64,000 nt of DNA from Bifidobacterium bohemicum DSM 22767 (lineage in GTDB: Bacteria > Actinomycetota > Actinomycetes > Actinomycetales > Bifidobacteriaceae). The stretch covers positions 124,001 through 188,000 of the forward strand of contig NZ_JGYP01000001.1 in NCBI RefSeq assembly GCF_000741525.1, written 5' to 3'. The position numbers were made by a program, and so were the translations under genes. The notes under the pieces are model-generated. The model saw only the letters and a list, made by a program, of their open reading frames with translations. It did not search any database and had not been told where the DNA came from. Shown here piece by piece: positions 17,056 to 26,377 of this stretch (its first letter is position 1; the number at the start of each line of letters is the position of its first letter).

Positions 17056-18909
17056 CTACAGACGGCTTGATTCCAACAGTTCTTTTGCATGATTGAGCGA
17101 TGTAGCGGATTCGCTGCCCGAAAGCATGCGCGCGATTTCATGCACCCTCTGTTCCCCGGTCACTTCGGCAACGGTGGTCTCAACCCGGGTTCCCGTCGAC
17201 GTTGCGGTCGATGTCGTCGGTCCTTTGCTGACGACGAACTGCGTACCCGCCCAACAGGCGACCTGGGGCAAGTGGGTAACGACAATAACCTGAGCGTCAC
17301 GTGCTAGTTTGGCGAGCCTTCGTCCTAATTCGACCGCCGCTTTACCACCGACGCCCGCATCGACCTCATCGAAAATGAATGTCATGTTCGATGGTTGTTG
17401 CCGGTTGTCCGAAGTTGTCCCATCTGGCCTCATCGATGCCGCTGAAAGTTCCAGAGCGAGCATGAGTCGGCTGAGCTCACCCCCTGAAGCGCTTTTGCCC
17501 ATCGGCAATGGCGCGGAACCCGAGAACGGCGTAAACAAGAATTCCACATCATCGCAGCCATTGGCATCCAGAGGCCAGGTGTCATGAACTTGCCCTGATT
17601 TGTCGAAAGCTCCATCGCCTATTGTGTTGTCTTTTGCCGAATGAACACGAGAATTGACGCGGATGTCGAATTTGGCGCCCGCCATCGCCAACGACGAAAG
17701 CTCCTTAGTCACCATGGCAGACAGTCGTTGCGCGGCCTTTTTGCGTTTGTCACTTAATACCTCCGCCGCACTTAACGCCGCTTGAAATGCCTTTTGGCGT
17801 TCTGCCTTAAGCTCCTCGATTTTCTCCGGTGAGGCGTCGAGATCCTCAACCTCATACACCGCCTTGTCATGCCAAGCAAGCACATCTTCCAAGGACGGGC
17901 CCCACTTCTTCATCAATTCGTCGAGATCGTGGATGCGGGAGTTTAAATCGTCTAATGCGCCGGCGTCCTCATCGAAGTCAAGCTCGAGGCTCAGCGCATA
18001 AACCACGTCAGACAGTTCGTTGCTCAACGTGTCAAGACGATCGGCAAGTTGCCCGAAATTACCTTCCGCTTTAATCGAACGGAGTGACCGAATCGCAGTA
18101 TTTACGGCGGAAATAGCTCCAACACCGTCCGCCTGCTCATCCATCTGCGAGGCATCAAGCGCACCAAGCGCTGCGCCCACTCCGTGATTGATCTCAGCGG
18201 CATTTTCTATATGTGCACGACGCTCCCTGAGTTCAGCATACTCGCCCGGATGCGGCTCCAACCGTTCGATTCGCGCTATGGAATCACGAAGATAATCCAC
18301 GCGCTGCAGATCGGATGCCTGACGTCCCAACGTCTTGGCCAGTCTCTCATCCATAGCCGTTAAAGTCCGCCAGGCCTCTGTGTATGCGCTTAATTCAGAC
18401 TCGTCGGCAGCGACACCATCGAGAAACTCACGCTGACGCGCACTCGATGCTATACGTAACTGGTCGCTTTGCCCATGAATGGTCACCAGTTCGCCGGCCA
18501 GCTCGGCCAGGAGTGTGCGCGGCACCGAATGACCGTTGAGCACCGCCCGAGACCGGCCGCTTTTGGGAACGGACCTTGAAAGGAACAGTTCGGCGTCTAA
18601 CGCATCGCCATCGACCTTTTCATTTCCGTCATTTCGCGATTTGTCGTCATCCAAGGCACCCGATTCGAGCGCAATCTGCGCTGCCGCGGAACCCTGAGGA
18701 ACAGTAAACACACCCTGAGCCCACGCAGACTTGGCACGTGATGATACGGTCGCCACGTTCGAAGCCTCACCGGAAATCAATCGTATCGCATTGAGCAGCA
18801 TCGACTTCCCTGCTCCAGTTTCACCGGTAATGGCGGTCATGCCAGCACCAGGCGTGAGAACCGCCGAATGAATCGGCCCCAGATCACGAACCTCAAGTTC
18901 CTCAAGCAT
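17056..18909 (-). CDS. recN: DNA repair protein RecN
   Basis: RecN is an SMC-like ATPase that gathers DNA ends in double-strand break repair. The 617-residue chain has Walker A ITGETGAGKSMLLNAI near the start, a long central coiled-coil region, the ABC signature SGGELSRLMLALEL and Walker B FIFDEVDAGVGGKAA. The start at 18909 (MLEELEVRDLGPIHSA) matches family N-termini and overlaps the nadK end by eight bases. Two polar insertions, around residue 120 and in the C-terminal half, make it slightly longer than the roughly 550-590 residues usual for the family. Confidence 0.96.
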   Translation of the reverse strand: MLEELEVRDLGPIHSAVLTPGAGMTAITGETGAGKSMLLNAIRLISGEASNVATVSSRAKSAWAQGVFTVPQGSAAAQIALESGALDDDKSRNDGNEKVDGDALDAELFLSRSVPKSGRSRAVLNGHSVPRTLLAELAGELVTIHGQSDQLRIASSARQREFLDGVAADESELSAYTEAWRTLTAMDERLAKTLGRQASDLQRVDYLRDSIARIERLEPHPGEYAELRERRAHIENAAEINHGVGAALGALDASQMDEQADGVGAISAVNTAIRSLRSIKAEGNFGQLADRLDTLSNELSDVVYALSLELDFDEDAGALDDLNSRIHDLDELMKKWGPSLEDVLAWHDKAVYEVEDLDASPEKIEELKAERQKAFQAALSAAEVLSDKRKKAAQRLSAMVTKELSSLAMAGAKFDIRVNSRVHSAKDNTIGDGAFDKSGQVHDTWPLDANGCDDVEFLFTPFSGSAPLPMGKSASGGELSRLMLALELSAASMRPDGTTSDNRQQPSNMTFIFDEVDAGVGGKAAVELGRRLAKLARDAQVIVVTHLPQVACWAGTQFVVSKGPTTSTATSTGTRVETTVAEVTGEQRVHEIARMLSGSESATSLNHAKELLESSRL

Positions 18910-19936
18910 CACTGTCACCCCTTGAACCATGTCGGGCGCCATCACCACGACGGTTGATAAAATCAGTGCTCAAATCGTGCTCTGTTCCCGGCGTTTCGTC
19001 ATCAGCGCCGTCATCGGTGCGTCTGGTGATCGCCTGCTCGCGACAACGCTCCTGAAGCCTCGCCCGTTCCCGCAAGCTGACACCCGGCAAATTGAATTTT
19101 GTGACGAGACGGTCGGTGAACGGCACCCCTGAAAGTCTTGCCAGACGCAACTTGTTTTCCGAAAGCGACACCGTGATTCGTGAACCCGGCGTCAACGCCA
19201 TGGTGCGTCTGCCATCGTTCGAAAGGAAGGCCGGACTGGTTGAATCCTTCAACAGATCGACAGAAAACGTTGAACCGGCACCGATTATCAGCGGTCTTGT
19301 GAACAGGGCATGCGCGGCAAGAGGCACCAGTTGCAGGGCTTCGACATTGGGCCAGATGATGGGCCCCCCGGCGGAAAAGGCATAAGCCGTAGAGCCTGTT
19401 GCGGTCGAAACGATCACACCGTCGCAACTGAATGAACTCGCCTCGACGCCGTCGACACCGACCGAGACATCGAGCATGCGTCCCCGCCCGGCTTGTTGCA
19501 GTGCCATATCATTCAAGGCCCAGTCCACCAGAGGTTCGTCGCCTTCGCCAGTAGTCACCTCAACGCGGGCAAGGGTTCGTTCATCTATTGAGTAGTCATG
19601 CGAAGCGATCCTACGAATGGCCTCCTGAAGTTGAAAACTTTCGAATTCGGCCAAAAAACCAACATGGCCCAGATTGACGCCCAGAATGGGTACGTTCGTG
19701 CCGTATGTCAGTTCGGCCGCGCCGAGAATTGTACCATCACCACCGAGAACCACGACGATTTCGGTATTCTCTCGAACCTTCGATGACGCTGATCCGAAAC
19801 ATCTGGCAGGCATGTTGTCGACGAGCTCAACAGTAAACCCGGCACTGGCCAGCTCATCCACCGCTTCACGGACCACAGGACTGGTCTGCCTCAGCCTGGC
19901 ATGAGTGACCACGACGGCCCGTCGTTCAACTGTCAT
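18902..19936 (-). CDS. nadK: NAD kinase
   Basis: NadK phosphorylates NAD to NADP with ATP or polyphosphate. The 344-residue protein contains the key GGDGT (residues 65-69), NLGHVGFLAEFE and the DGVIVSTATGSTAYAFSAGGP signature. Mtb-type proteins are about 307 residues; the extra part here is a basic/acidic C-terminal tail. The ATG at 19936 (MTVERRAVVV) has GAAAGG upstream and matches the family start; the frame remains open 94 codons further without similarity. It lies between tlyA and recN, as in Mycobacterium. Confidence 0.95.
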   Translation of the reverse strand: MTVERRAVVVTHARLRQTSPVVREAVDELASAGFTVELVDNMPARCFGSASSKVRENTEIVVVLGGDGTILGAAELTYGTNVPILGVNLGHVGFLAEFESFQLQEAIRRIASHDYSIDERTLARVEVTTGEGDEPLVDWALNDMALQQAGRGRMLDVSVGVDGVEASSFSCDGVIVSTATGSTAYAFSAGGPIIWPNVEALQLVPLAAHALFTRPLIIGAGSTFSVDLLKDSTSPAFLSNDGRRTMALTPGSRITVSLSENKLRLARLSGVPFTDRLVTKFNLPGVSLRERARLQERCREQAITRRTDDGADDETPGTEHDLSTDFINRRGDGARHGSRGDSDA

Positions 19937-20229
19937 TGCGTACCCTTTCAATGCTTTCTCACTTATCTTATCCTTAGGTGTGCCATAGTCGGGCATGGAA
20001 TGGAACCGTTCGTCCCGAATAGCAGCCGTCCGACGCATACCGCGTTTCAAGGAAAATTGCGATATGCGGTGGCATCGAAGCCCACTGTTGTGCATATCAT
20101 CAGACCAGAAAATCCATTTTTCGTCCATTTTATTGATTTTCGACATTGCAACTTTGATTTTGCCTTCAACTGAGGTATGTAGACAGAACCGATGTTCGGT
20201 ATCGGATGAATTGGGCAAGGAGGGCAGCC

Positions 20230-20913
20230 ATGATACTCAATAGTTTCGGCGGTTTGATACAACCCGGTGATTACGATGTCGTCGTCGCCCAGGGCTGGTG
20301 CCAGTTGAAAGCCGGCGTGCGGTTCGCGACGTTGATCATACGCGGTGTCGTTATCGCCGGAGCCTGTAACGGCGGACGTATTATAATGCAATCGGGTGTG
20401 CTGTCCTGCGACGGCGACTTGACGGTCGACAGTATAGAAGGGCAAGGCAACCTTGACATTCATGGTTCGCTGCGTTGCGGACGGATAACCTTGACCGGCG
20501 AGATGACCGTGACATCCCGTATCCAATCCGGTTCCAGCGTGGTTGTTTTTGGCATGCTCGAAGCAGAATCACTGTGCACACCGGGGGACGTAAGAATGAT
20601 CGGACACTGCTCAATCGGTTCCATTGATGCATGTCATCTTGTTGTCAAACCCATTCGAAGCGCCATGTTTGAACGTTTTGACATGAAAAAATATCTCACG
20701 CCCAGCCGATTCGACCTTATCGAGGCTCAAGTTGCTCAAGTTCACTGGATACGATGCCGTAAGATCGTCGCAGACGACGTCGAGTTGACCGGTCACAGCG
20801 ACATTCGCGAGTTGGTGTATGCCGAACGTTTTCGGCGCGACGTCTCATCCTCGGTCGAACTTACACGATTCATCGGAGACCCGGCTTATCGGAATCAACG
20901 CAAGGTAGCGTAG
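20230..20913 (+). CDS. Bactofilin-like beta-helix protein, unknown role
   Basis: The 227-residue protein begins after a strong AAGGAGGG site. Its central part is a series of short beta turns rich in Gly and Val: GGLIQPGDYDVVVAQG, IIRGVVIAGACNGGRIIMQSG, LSCDGDLTVDS, GNLDIHGSLRCGRITLTGEM, SGSSVVVFGMLEAESLCTPGDVRMIGH. The spacing of hydrophobic residues every 6-7 positions is like polymer-forming bactofilins (DUF583), which assemble into filaments. The C-terminal 90 residues depart from the pattern. There is no membrane segment. The gene is on the opposite strand to the nadK-tlyA run and overlaps the tlyA end by 19 bases. The bactofilin assignment is by pattern only. Confidence 0.65.
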   Translation: MILNSFGGLIQPGDYDVVVAQGWCQLKAGVRFATLIIRGVVIAGACNGGRIIMQSGVLSCDGDLTVDSIEGQGNLDIHGSLRCGRITLTGEMTVTSRIQSGSSVVVFGMLEAESLCTPGDVRMIGHCSIGSIDACHLVVKPIRSAMFERFDMKKYLTPSRFDLIEAQVAQVHWIRCRKIVADDVELTGHSDIRELVYAERFRRDVSSSVELTRFIGDPAYRNQRKVA

Positions 20914-21686
20914 AGAAGGTACTCAACATTACCGTGGGTTCCGGTCAACGGAGAGACGCAAGTACCTCTAACGATGAAACCCTCACGTTCGGCGCAAAGG
21001 ATAACGTCCTGCAGTGCCTTCTCGCGCAAATCCTGACTCGTAACGATACCATGTCTTCCGATCCGGTCCTTGCCGACTTCGAACTGCGGTTTGACCAGCA
21101 GAACGACATCGGCGTGATGGGCGGCAATGCGGGCGATGACAGGGATGACAAAAGTCAAGGAGATGAACGAAACATCCGAAACCACCAACGAAGGCCTGAA
21201 CGGCAGATCGTCGGCGGTGACATCGCGAATGTTGACTCCGCTCATTTCGATGATCCTCGGATCGCCGGCAATACGCTGGTCGAGCTGACCATGACCGACA
21301 TCAAGCGCGATGACGCGGGCTGCACCGCGGCGTAACAACACGTCGCAGAATCCCCCTGTGGAGGCGCCGATATCAAGGCAGTCTCGTCCCTGGGGGCTCG
21401 ACAGACCTTGCAGGCCGAATCGCTCGAAGGCCCCGATTAGTTTGTAGGCCCCCCGTGAGACAAAATCATCGCCGTTGTCAACACATATCCGCGATGAAAA
21501 CTCAACTTCATGGGACGGCTTGCGTACGATCTTGCCTTCCACCGAAACCTTGCCGGAACGAATTAGCCGTTGAGCCGTAGCACGACTGCGGGTCAAGCCG
21601 CGTTGTGCAAGGACAGCATCAAGCCTGGTTCTGTTGGACCTACCGGCGACATGGCCGACCGGGTCATCGTTGAAACTACCGCTCAT
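20895..21686 (-). CDS. tlyA: TlyA-type rRNA 2'-O-methyltransferase
   Basis: TlyA methylates ribose of cytidines in 16S and 23S rRNA in mycobacteria, creating capreomycin sensitivity. The 263-residue protein has an N-terminal S4-like RNA-binding domain (RLDAVLAQRGLTRSRATAQRLIRSGKVSVEG) and an FtsJ-type SAM domain with motif I LDIGASTGGFCDVLLRRGAARVIALDVG. The start at 21686 (MSGSFND) is chosen over a longer frame that would overlap the small upstream gene entirely. It lies between the 61-residue gene and nadK. Confidence 0.92.
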   Translation of the reverse strand: MSGSFNDDPVGHVAGRSNRTRLDAVLAQRGLTRSRATAQRLIRSGKVSVEGKIVRKPSHEVEFSSRICVDNGDDFVSRGAYKLIGAFERFGLQGLSSPQGRDCLDIGASTGGFCDVLLRRGAARVIALDVGHGQLDQRIAGDPRIIEMSGVNIRDVTADDLPFRPSLVVSDVSFISLTFVIPVIARIAAHHADVVLLVKPQFEVGKDRIGRHGIVTSQDLREKALQDVILCAEREGFIVRGTCVSPLTGTHGNVEYLLYATLR

Positions 21687-21861
21687 CCTGATCGAGTCTG
21701 CCGCGTAAGTCGTTGAGCACCAAGGAAAATGCGGCAATCTTCCGCTCATCGTCTTGAGCCGCGAGGTCATCAAGCGCCGGATACCGTACACGAAGCTCCT
21801 GAAGCGAGGACGGGTCTTCTGCCTCATCGGTCGGGTTCAACCGTTCTGACGAATCACTCAT
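21676..21861 (-). CDS. Small acidic protein between the HAD phosphatase and tlyA
   Basis: The protein has 61 residues (MSDSSERLNPTDEAEDP… ending RLDQDER). It has no known domain; the C-terminal half is amphipathic and probably helical. Its ATG overlaps the stop of the HAD gene (ATGA) and its end overlaps the tlyA start by 11 bases, which argues for a real, translationally coupled gene. A similarly small gene sits at this place in Mycobacterium tuberculosis (Rv1693), from memory of gene order, not from alignment. Confidence 0.65.
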   Translation of the reverse strand: MSDSSERLNPTDEAEDPSSLQELRVRYPALDDLAAQDDERKIAAFSLVLNDLRGRLDQDER

Positions 21862-22898
21862 ATCAACTCCGCACGATCGAAGCCAGGAAGTTCCAGCGAG
21901 TCGACCGATTGAGTCCCTTTGTCCATGATGTCCCATACCAGACAGCAGGCCGCGCGCAACGAGTCGACGCTTGAAACATCAGTGACCTTGACCTGTCCGC
22001 TTTCCAGAATGGCACAATCCTGACCACAAACCCATTCGTCCTGACCCGTTCTGAGTGGTTGAGGCATCGGGCTTGCCAAATCTCGCAAGTCTCTCGCGAT
22101 GAAGCTGGGCCTCAGACGAACCGGTGCCGTCATCAGCTGAAGCGGATCAGCCACGCCGGTAAGGACCACCAGTGAATCATACCCACCGCGATTACCCGCC
22201 TCAATATCGGTATCAAGACGGTCACCGATGGCGATGCACTGTTCTTTAGGAACGAGATTCTCACCATCGTGTGCGGCCAGCAGCCGGGCTTCATCATACA
22301 TTGCAGATTCCGGTTTTCCGGCCGATGCAATGGGTTCGACTCCGGTGGCTTCAACCACGGCGCATATGAACGCACCGCAACCGGGCGCAATCCCCAACTC
22401 ACGAGGAATGCTGAGATCCCGATTGGTGACGAAATATTTGGCACCATGCTCGACCGCATATGAAGCCTGCGCCAACTCGTTCCAAGAAAGCTCGGGATAC
22501 CAGCCTTGAATGACAGCGGCGGGTTCATCCTTGGCGTCGTCAACCACGGTCAACCCCCGCCCAGCCACCTCCTGTCGCAGATGTTCGGCCCCGATGACTA
22601 GTATCTTCGCGCCATTGGGTACTTCACGAGCAACCATGCGTGCGGCGACGACGGATGAGGTGATGACCTGCCACGGCTCGACGGTCAGTCCGAAGCCTTG
22701 GAGCTGTTGGGCAACCGTGGCCTGCAAACGAGAGGAATTGTTGGTGGTGTACTCCACTGTCATCCCTGCCTGCTCGGCGGCGGTGATGCTCTCAGCGGAG
22801 TAAGCCACTGGTTCCTTACCTCGATAGACGACGCCATCAAGATCAAGAAGCGCGAGCCTATATGTCGTCTGGACAGCCTCGCCGATTCCTTTTAACAT
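21858..22898 (-). CDS. HAD-IIA family phosphatase (NagD/glycerol-phosphate phosphatase type)
   Basis: The 346-residue enzyme has motif I LLDLDGVVYRGKE, motif II TNNSSR, the cap domain, and motif IV IGDRLDTDIEAGNRGGYDSLVVLTGV. This is the pattern of the class IIA HAD hydrolases, which includes NagD and the mycobacterial glycerol-3-phosphate phosphatase Rv1692 found at the same place in the gene order. By context it may clear glycerol-3-phosphate from lipid turnover; this is inference. A C-terminal part of about 70 residues follows the HAD core. It is followed directly by the 61-residue gene. Confidence 0.88.
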   Translation of the reverse strand: MLKGIGEAVQTTYRLALLDLDGVVYRGKEPVAYSAESITAAEQAGMTVEYTTNNSSRLQATVAQQLQGFGLTVEPWQVITSSVVAARMVAREVPNGAKILVIGAEHLRQEVAGRGLTVVDDAKDEPAAVIQGWYPELSWNELAQASYAVEHGAKYFVTNRDLSIPRELGIAPGCGAFICAVVEATGVEPIASAGKPESAMYDEARLLAAHDGENLVPKEQCIAIGDRLDTDIEAGNRGGYDSLVVLTGVADPLQLMTAPVRLRPSFIARDLRDLASPMPQPLRTGQDEWVCGQDCAILESGQVKVTDVSSVDSLRAACCLVWDIMDKGTQSVDSLELPGFDRAELI

Positions 22899-22902
22899 GG
22901 TT

Positions 22903-24984
22903 TCACGCCTCTTCGTCCTGTTGGTTCAGTGAAGATTCAGGTTCTGACGCAACCTCAAGGGGCACGGTTTCCACCGGCGCGTCCTGTGCATTCGAGCCGT
23001 CGGTGTCCGTCAGCTCGGCAGGATCGTCATTGGCATTCGCGCCTTGTTCGACCTCCTGACGAGGTACATCCGTTTCGTCGGTATCATCGAAATCGTCGGC
23101 ATCGTCGGAGTCGCCAGAAACTTGTTCGACTTCTCGCGCAAGCCCTTCAGCCGGGGCATCGACACCCAGATTCGCGGCGCTTGCCTCAGCTTCCGAAACG
23201 ATGTCGGAGTCTACCGTGTGATTGGACGGCTCACCTTCTGACGTGTCTTCGTCCCGTGTTGCCCCATCCTCTTCATCGTCCGCGTGGTCGTCGTCATCCT
23301 CGGGAGCGTATTGCGCATCGTCCTCGGAAATGCCAAGTTCTTCCAACATATCGTCGGGCAAGCGTTCGAGATCATAGTCGATAACCGGCACTTCGGCATC
23401 TTCCTCATCCTCATCGGCGTACCTGAGTTCGAGTTGCTCGATCCTGGGGTCGAGAGCCAAGGCTTCCTCACTACGGCCAGACTCCTCGAGGAAGTATTGC
23501 TCGGCCTGCAGAGCACGCATGCGATAGGCACCCGGCAGTCCGTTCGAACCGGCGAGCTTGCGGACAACGTCGATGGCCTTGTCCCACAATCCCAAGTCGC
23601 CCAAGGCACCGGCGTATACCAGGAACAACTCGACCTTCGCTTCACCGCTCAGTCTTGCTGAATCTTGAGCCAGCGCAAGTTCCACGGCCTTCTTCGGATC
23701 GCCCAAACCACGTTCGCAATCCGCAATGAACGGCGTGTAGTCATCGAAACCATTCATACGCTGCGCGGTCTTGAATTCGCGCAGAGCTGTCTTGTAATCG
23801 CCCTGACGATACGCAATGAACGCAAGCGTCTCACGGGCAAAATCGACACGCGACGCCTGTCGAGCCACCCAACGCGCGTGATCCAATGCGCCCTGCGGGT
23901 CGGATTCCTCAAGAGCGTAGGCAGCCAGAATGTGCAAACCGATGTTCTCGGCGTGCTCCTTGGAAAGTCCCCTTAGACGCTCCTTTTCATCTTTGGAAAG
24001 CATCGACCACTCCATGCCTCGGGGCATGCGCGGCTCATCAGGCCTGCGGTGAGTGTACGGGTTCTGTGAAGGGAACGACATGGTTCCATCGGAGTTGCGG
24101 CGAGCACCACGATCCATGAACTGACGACGGCCATTATCAATGCCGTCACGACGGCCTTCGCCACGAGACGAGCCGCCACGATCAAACTGACGTGAATCAC
24201 GGCGTTCATTGCGACCGTCATTACGACGATCGTCACGCCTGAAATCACGGCGGTCGTTACGGTCGTTGCTTCGCCGGCTGTCATGACGGAAATCACGGCC
24301 ACCATCACGCCGATCATTGCGGTTGAAGTCACGACGACCACCCTGACGACGATCATCACCGCCGCGGAAACCACCGCGGCCATCTTCACGGTCAAAACCG
24401 CGTCCTTCATGATAGGAACGTCTCCCATTGTCGCGCTGGGAACCGTTACGACGGTTATCGTGCCGGTCATCACGCCCGAAACCGCGTTCTCCATCACGGT
24501 GGAAACCACCGCGGCCATTGCCGTCACGCCCACCACGGCTATCGCGATCGGAACCATGACCGCGATACCCGCCACGGTTGTCGTCGTTACGACGGAAGTC
24601 GTTTGAACGCCCGCCGCCGAAACCGGAACGACCGGAATCCCGGCGCTCACCATCTTCACGAGAGCGATAGCCCCCGCGACGGTCATCATGACGGAAACTG
24701 CCATGCCCCTCGTTCCCGCGGTATTCCCCGTGGCCCTGACCACTGCGATATCCGCCACGCTCGTTATCGCCATGATCATTACGCCCTTCGCCGCCACGGT
24801 ACCCACCGCGGCCGGAACGACGTTCACCATCGTGGAAACGATCGGAGCTACCCCCCTTATGGAAGCCACCTGAACCGCGACCGTACGACGGCTTGCCCCC
24901 CCTGCCGCGATATCCGCCACCGGGACGCGACGAGCCATGTCCGTAGGAGTTGCCGCCGTGATTGCCATGCTGTTGTTCCGCCAT
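22903..24984 (-). CDS. Arg/Gly/Asp-rich (RGG-like) protein with TPR core and acidic tail
   Basis: The 693-residue chain has three parts. Residues 1-300 are almost only Gly, Arg, Asp, Asn, His and Ser, with repeats such as RGGYR, RGGF, DRRDFRRDDRR and hardly any Lys, as in RGG-type RNA-binding regions. Residues about 335-520 form TPR-like helical repeats (EESDPQGALDHARWVARQA, YRQGDYKTALREFKTAQRM, LGDLGLWDKAIDVVRKLA). Residues 523-693 are very acidic. The TPR part corresponds by position to the TPR gene (Rv1691) of the same mycobacterial gene block. Function is unknown; binding to RNA or ribosomes is a guess from composition. It starts 70 bases after tyrS and precedes the HAD gene by four bases. 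Confidence 0.85.
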   Translation of the reverse strand: MAEQQHGNHGGNSYGHGSSRPGGGYRGRGGKPSYGRGSGGFHKGGSSDRFHDGERRSGRGGYRGGEGRNDHGDNERGGYRSGQGHGEYRGNEGHGSFRHDDRRGGYRSREDGERRDSGRSGFGGGRSNDFRRNDDNRGGYRGHGSDRDSRGGRDGNGRGGFHRDGERGFGRDDRHDNRRNGSQRDNGRRSYHEGRGFDREDGRGGFRGGDDRRQGGRRDFNRNDRRDGGRDFRHDSRRSNDRNDRRDFRRDDRRNDGRNERRDSRQFDRGGSSRGEGRRDGIDNGRRQFMDRGARRNSDGTMSFPSQNPYTHRRPDEPRMPRGMEWSMLSKDEKERLRGLSKEHAENIGLHILAAYALEESDPQGALDHARWVARQASRVDFARETLAFIAYRQGDYKTALREFKTAQRMNGFDDYTPFIADCERGLGDPKKAVELALAQDSARLSGEAKVELFLVYAGALGDLGLWDKAIDVVRKLAGSNGLPGAYRMRALQAEQYFLEESGRSEEALALDPRIEQLELRYADEDEEDAEVPVIDYDLERLPDDMLEELGISEDDAQYAPEDDDDHADDEEDGATRDEDTSEGEPSNHTVDSDIVSEAEASAANLGVDAPAEGLAREVEQVSGDSDDADDFDDTDETDVPRQEVEQGANANDDPAELTDTDGSNAQDAPVETVPLEVASEPESSLNQQDEEA

Positions 24985-25054
24985 ATTGCCTTTACCTTTT
25001 GTACTTTTTGTTAAACGTTATAGAACCGAGTCTTTCTTGTACCCGGTGTATCTG

Positions 25055-26377
25055 TCATCCGAGCTCGACCACGCCCAGTGCCTTTTTGCCGCGACGTATC
25101 AGCGCGAAGTGCCCTCCCAGAAAGTCGGAGCCATCGAGTTCCTGATCGGCGTCCTCGACTCTGACGTTGTCGACGTACACGCCCCCGGAACGAATCGTCT
25201 TTCGAGCTTCGGAAACGGACTTGAACAGACCTGCGGTAACCCCGGCCTGAGCGATACGCTCACCGACCACGGCCCTTGCGAATCGGCGTTCACCATCCTC
25301 ATCGACGATCTTAAGACCTTCAAACGAGGCCTGAAGCACATCCATGTCAATCGCGTGGATGTCTCCGCCTCTGCCGAACAGGGCATCGGCGGCGTCGATG
25401 GCGGCACGCGTGGCGTCCTCTCCGTGCACAAAGCTGGTCACTTCCCACGCCAGTGTTTTCTGCGCCTCACGCGCGCCGGGATTCTCCTCGACTGCGCGAC
25501 CGAGCCGCTCGATCTCATCCTTGGGTAGGAACGTGAATGCCTTGAGCAGTTTAACCATCTCACCGTCCGGCTGGTTAAGCCAGAACTGATAGAACTTATA
25601 GGGGCTGAGCATGGTCGGGTCGAGCCAAACCGCATTGCCTTCGGATTTGCCGAACTTCTTGCCCTGACTGTCTGTGATGATGGGGCTGGTGAAGACATTG
25701 ACGTTCACCCCGCGCACTTTCCGAATCAGGTCAAGACCGCTGGTGAGATTGCCCCACTGATCCGAGCCACCCAGTTGAAGGGTGCATCCATACTCATCAT
25801 ATAGATGAAGGAAATCATTACCTTGCAACACCTGATAGCTGAATTCGGTGAAGGAGATGCCCTCCTCCGAATTCAGACGCCTTGCCACGGTGTCCTTGGC
25901 GAGCATCGTGCCCATACGAAAATTCTTGCCCACATCACGGAGAAAATCGATCACCGACATCTGTGCGGTCCAATCGTAGTTGGAGACGAAACGTACAGGG
26001 TTGTCGCCGTCAGTACGCAGAATGCTCCCGATCTGGGTTTCCAAACGCTTAGCCCATCCAGCTACCACATCCTTCGGGTTGAGGGTGCGTTCGCCGCTTT
26101 GGCGCGGGTCGCCGATCAGTCCGGTGGCTCCGCCTACCACGGCGATGGCGTGATGCCCGGCCTCCTGAAGGTGGCGCATGTTAATCAGCTGCACAAGGTT
26201 GCCGATGTGAAGTGATGCGGCCGTCGGGTCGAAGCCGCAATAGTAGGTGATCGGCCCACCGTTCAACGTCTCGGCGAGCTGATCCCGGTCCGTGGACTGG
26301 GAAATCAACCCGCGCCAGTTCAATTCATCGAAGAGGGAGTCGAATCCCGCTTCCTTGAAGTTGGTGACGTGAGCCAT
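25055..26377 (-). CDS. tyrS: Tyrosyl-tRNA synthetase
   Basis: TyrRS charges tRNA-Tyr. The 440-residue class I enzyme has HIGN at residues 57-60 (HIGH motif) and [10 protein letters not shown] near 240 (KMSKS motif). The amino-acid pocket region [14 protein letters not shown] is present, and a C-terminal S4 domain contains [17 protein letters not shown]. The length is normal for actinobacteria. No T-box leader was recognised upstream. It is the first gene of a conserved actinobacterial block tyrS-TPR-HAD-small protein-tlyA-nadK-recN. Confidence 0.97.
   Translation of the reverse strand: MAHVTNFKEAGFDSLFDELNWRGLISQSTDRDQLAETLNGGPITYYCGFDPTAASLHIGNLVQLINMRHLQEAGHHAIAVVGGATGLIGDPRQSGERTLNPKDVVAGWAKRLETQIGSILRTDGDNPVRFVSNYDWTAQMSVIDFLRDVGKNFRMGTMLAKDTVARRLNSEEGISFTEFSYQVLQGNDFLHLYDEYGCTLQLGGSDQWGNLTSGLDLIRKVRGVNVNVFTSPIITDSQGKKFGKSEGNAVWLDPTMLSPYKFYQFWLNQPDGEMVKLLKAFTFLPKDEIERLGRAVEENPGAREAQKTLAWEVTSFVHGEDATRAAIDAADALFGRGGDIHAIDMDVLQASFEGLKIVDEDGERRFARAVVGERIAQAGVTAGLFKSVSEARKTIRSGGVYVDNVRVEDADQELDGSDFLGGHFALIRRGKKALGVVELG

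Noticed and set aside
24283-25145. Several frames on the plus strand and one long minus-strand shadow frame over the Arg/Gly-rich gene
   Set aside because: They are Thr/Ala/Val- or His/Arg-rich translations of the repetitive RGG-like DNA in other frames, with no ribosome binding sites.
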